64,000 nt of DNA from Diphasiastrum complanatum (lineage: Eukaryota > Streptophyta > Lycopodiopsida > Lycopodiales > Lycopodiaceae): positions 23,114-87,113 of the forward strand of contig MU832105.1 of assembly GCA_029204225.1 (NCBI GenBank). Direction: 5' to 3'. A program made the position numbers and the translations under genes. This document shows, piece by piece, positions 63,121 to 64,000 of this stretch. A model generated the notes under the pieces. It saw only the letters and a program-made list of their open reading frames with translations. It had not been told where the DNA came from and ran no database searches. Numbering within the stretch: position 1 is the stretch's first letter; the number at the start of each line of letters is the position of its first letter.

Positions 63121-64000
63121 CTATTCCTTTATTTTGTTGATTCTTCCACTGGCGGGCACAGTCCTCGTTGAAGTTCTCATTGTGACAAACTCCTCTGCTG
63201 CGGTTGGATGGATACCAACAGTTGCATCAAACTGTGCTTTTGTTGCCCCACATTTAAGAGCAACAGCAATGCCTTGCATGATCTCAGGTGCATCAGGACC
63301 ACACATAGCAGCTCCAAGGACTTTATCAGACTTTGAGTCTACTATCAGCTTCATCACCGTCTTCTCCTGGCGACCAGAAATCGTGTTCTTCATTGGCGTG
63401 AAGGTGGACGTGAAAATAACCACATCATCTTCAGCTTGATCAACTGCTTGTTGCTCTGTCAGCCCAACTACAGAAAGAGGAGGTTGGCAGAATACAGCAC
63501 AAGGCACATTCGTGTAATCAGGCTTTGTGGGCTGACCACCAAACACAGTTTTGGAAAAACAGGTGCCTTCCATAAGTGCTACAGGAGTAAGATTGATTCT
63601 ATTGGTGACATCACCAACAGCCCAGATGCTGGGGACATTAGTCTGAGAATACTCATTCACCTTCACAGCTCCTTGATTATCAAGCTCCACACCAACAGCC
63701 TGAAGACTCAACCTTTTCGTGTTTGGTTTCCTGCCAACTGCAAAAAGCACCACATCTGTAACAATCTCCTCCCCCTTATCGGTAAACACGTGCAGCCCAT
63801 CTGCTCCCTTTTCGATTCTCGTAAGGTTCGTGCTCGGGTGCAACCTCACACCCCTGTTTTCAAGGTTTTTTGCAACAACGGCACGCATTTCCTCGTCGAA
63901 ACCGCGTAGTGGCGTCTCCTTTCTGAGGAACAGATCCACCTGCCCTCCCATACCATTGTAGATTCCAGCAAATTCCACAGCAATATAGCCCCCGCCCACA
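63121..64000 (-). CDS. GR: Glutathione reductase, C-terminal half, cut by the window edge
   Basis: A flavoenzyme that reduces oxidised glutathione with NADPH. The visible 292 codons start inside the NADPH-binding motif ([12 protein letters not shown]) and continue with [14 protein letters not shown], whose arginines suit NADPH rather than NADH. The FAD-binding block [17 protein letters not shown] and the dimer-interface domain with [11 protein letters not shown], which carries the catalytic His-Glu pair, follow. Sequence is closest to the cytosolic plant form by recall, although it ends NKIKE rather than a peroxisome-type tripeptide. The N-terminal FAD domain and redox disulfide lie beyond 64000. 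The first codon in view is GTG (Val), not a start. No intron interrupts 879 bp, which is unusual for a plant GR. Confidence 0.93.
   Translation of the reverse strand, partial: VGGGYIAVEFAGIYNGMGGQVDLFLRKETPLRGFDEEMRAVVAKNLENRGVRLHPSTNLTRIEKGADGLHVFTDKGEEIVTDVVLFAVGRKPNTKRLSLQAVGVELDNQGAVKVNEYSQTNVPSIWAVGDVTNRINLTPVALMEGTCFSKTVFGGQPTKPDYTNVPCAVFCQPPLSVVGLTEQQAVDQAEDDVVIFTSTFTPMKNTISGRQEKTVMKLIVDSKSDKVLGAAMCGPDAPEIMQGIAVALKCGATKAQFDATVGIHPTAAEEFVTMRTSTRTVPASGRINKIKE

Noticed and set aside
63997-63999. Start codon for glutathione reductase at the window edge
   Set aside because: The codon is GTG inside the NADPH-binding motif. The true start lies outside the window.

Overview
This is a nuclear window from a seed plant, most likely a conifer or other gymnosperm. 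Three host genes show plant intron-exon structure and plant protein families. One gene has introns of about 7.5 and 8.4 kb filled with dead retroelements. Most of the rest is layered, decayed Ty1/copia and Ty3/gypsy DNA, and one intron carries a Penelope-like reverse transcriptase, a class reported from conifers (Dryad elements) but not a normal part of angiosperm genomes. The species assignment is inference.

Layout. 1-1.45 kb: dead copia gag-pol. 4.3-21.4 kb, minus strand: a complete five-exon ABHD17-type alpha/beta hydrolase (predicted 284 aa). Intron 4 holds a gypsy RNase H-integrase fragment and two non-LTR (LINE-like) 3' ends; intron 1 holds the Penelope-like RT. 21.4-27.3 kb: gene-poor DNA with long GA and GT microsatellites. 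27.3-49.2 kb: a retrotransposon pile-up containing a gypsy integrase tail, a minus-strand copia with PBS and PPT, an indel-free but stop-riddled gypsy gag-protease, several copia fragments, and a 4.86 kb gypsy element inserted in a copia integrase. 49.18-53.95 kb: a structurally complete non-autonomous LTR element (LARD type) with 1,217 bp LTRs, tRNA-Met PBS, PPT and a perfect 5 bp target duplication. 57.8-60.7 kb, plus strand: a seven-exon LTI65/CAP160-like stress protein gene (predicted 668 aa) with an ABRE/G-box cluster about 0.9 kb upstream. 63.1-64.0 kb, minus strand: the C-terminal half of a glutathione reductase that runs off the window edge.

The three host genes form no operon or visible cluster. 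ABHD17 (protein depalmitoylation), LTI65 (ABA/cold/desiccation response) and glutathione reductase (redox defence) are independent housekeeping or stress genes separated by repeats. No unambiguous new system was found. The observations best worth following up are the Penelope-like RT, the LARD with a conserved GGCGCC cluster in its LTRs, the W-box pairs in a copia LTR region, the stop pattern in the gypsy gag that suggests methylation-driven decay, and the ABRE/CE3-like promoter cluster.
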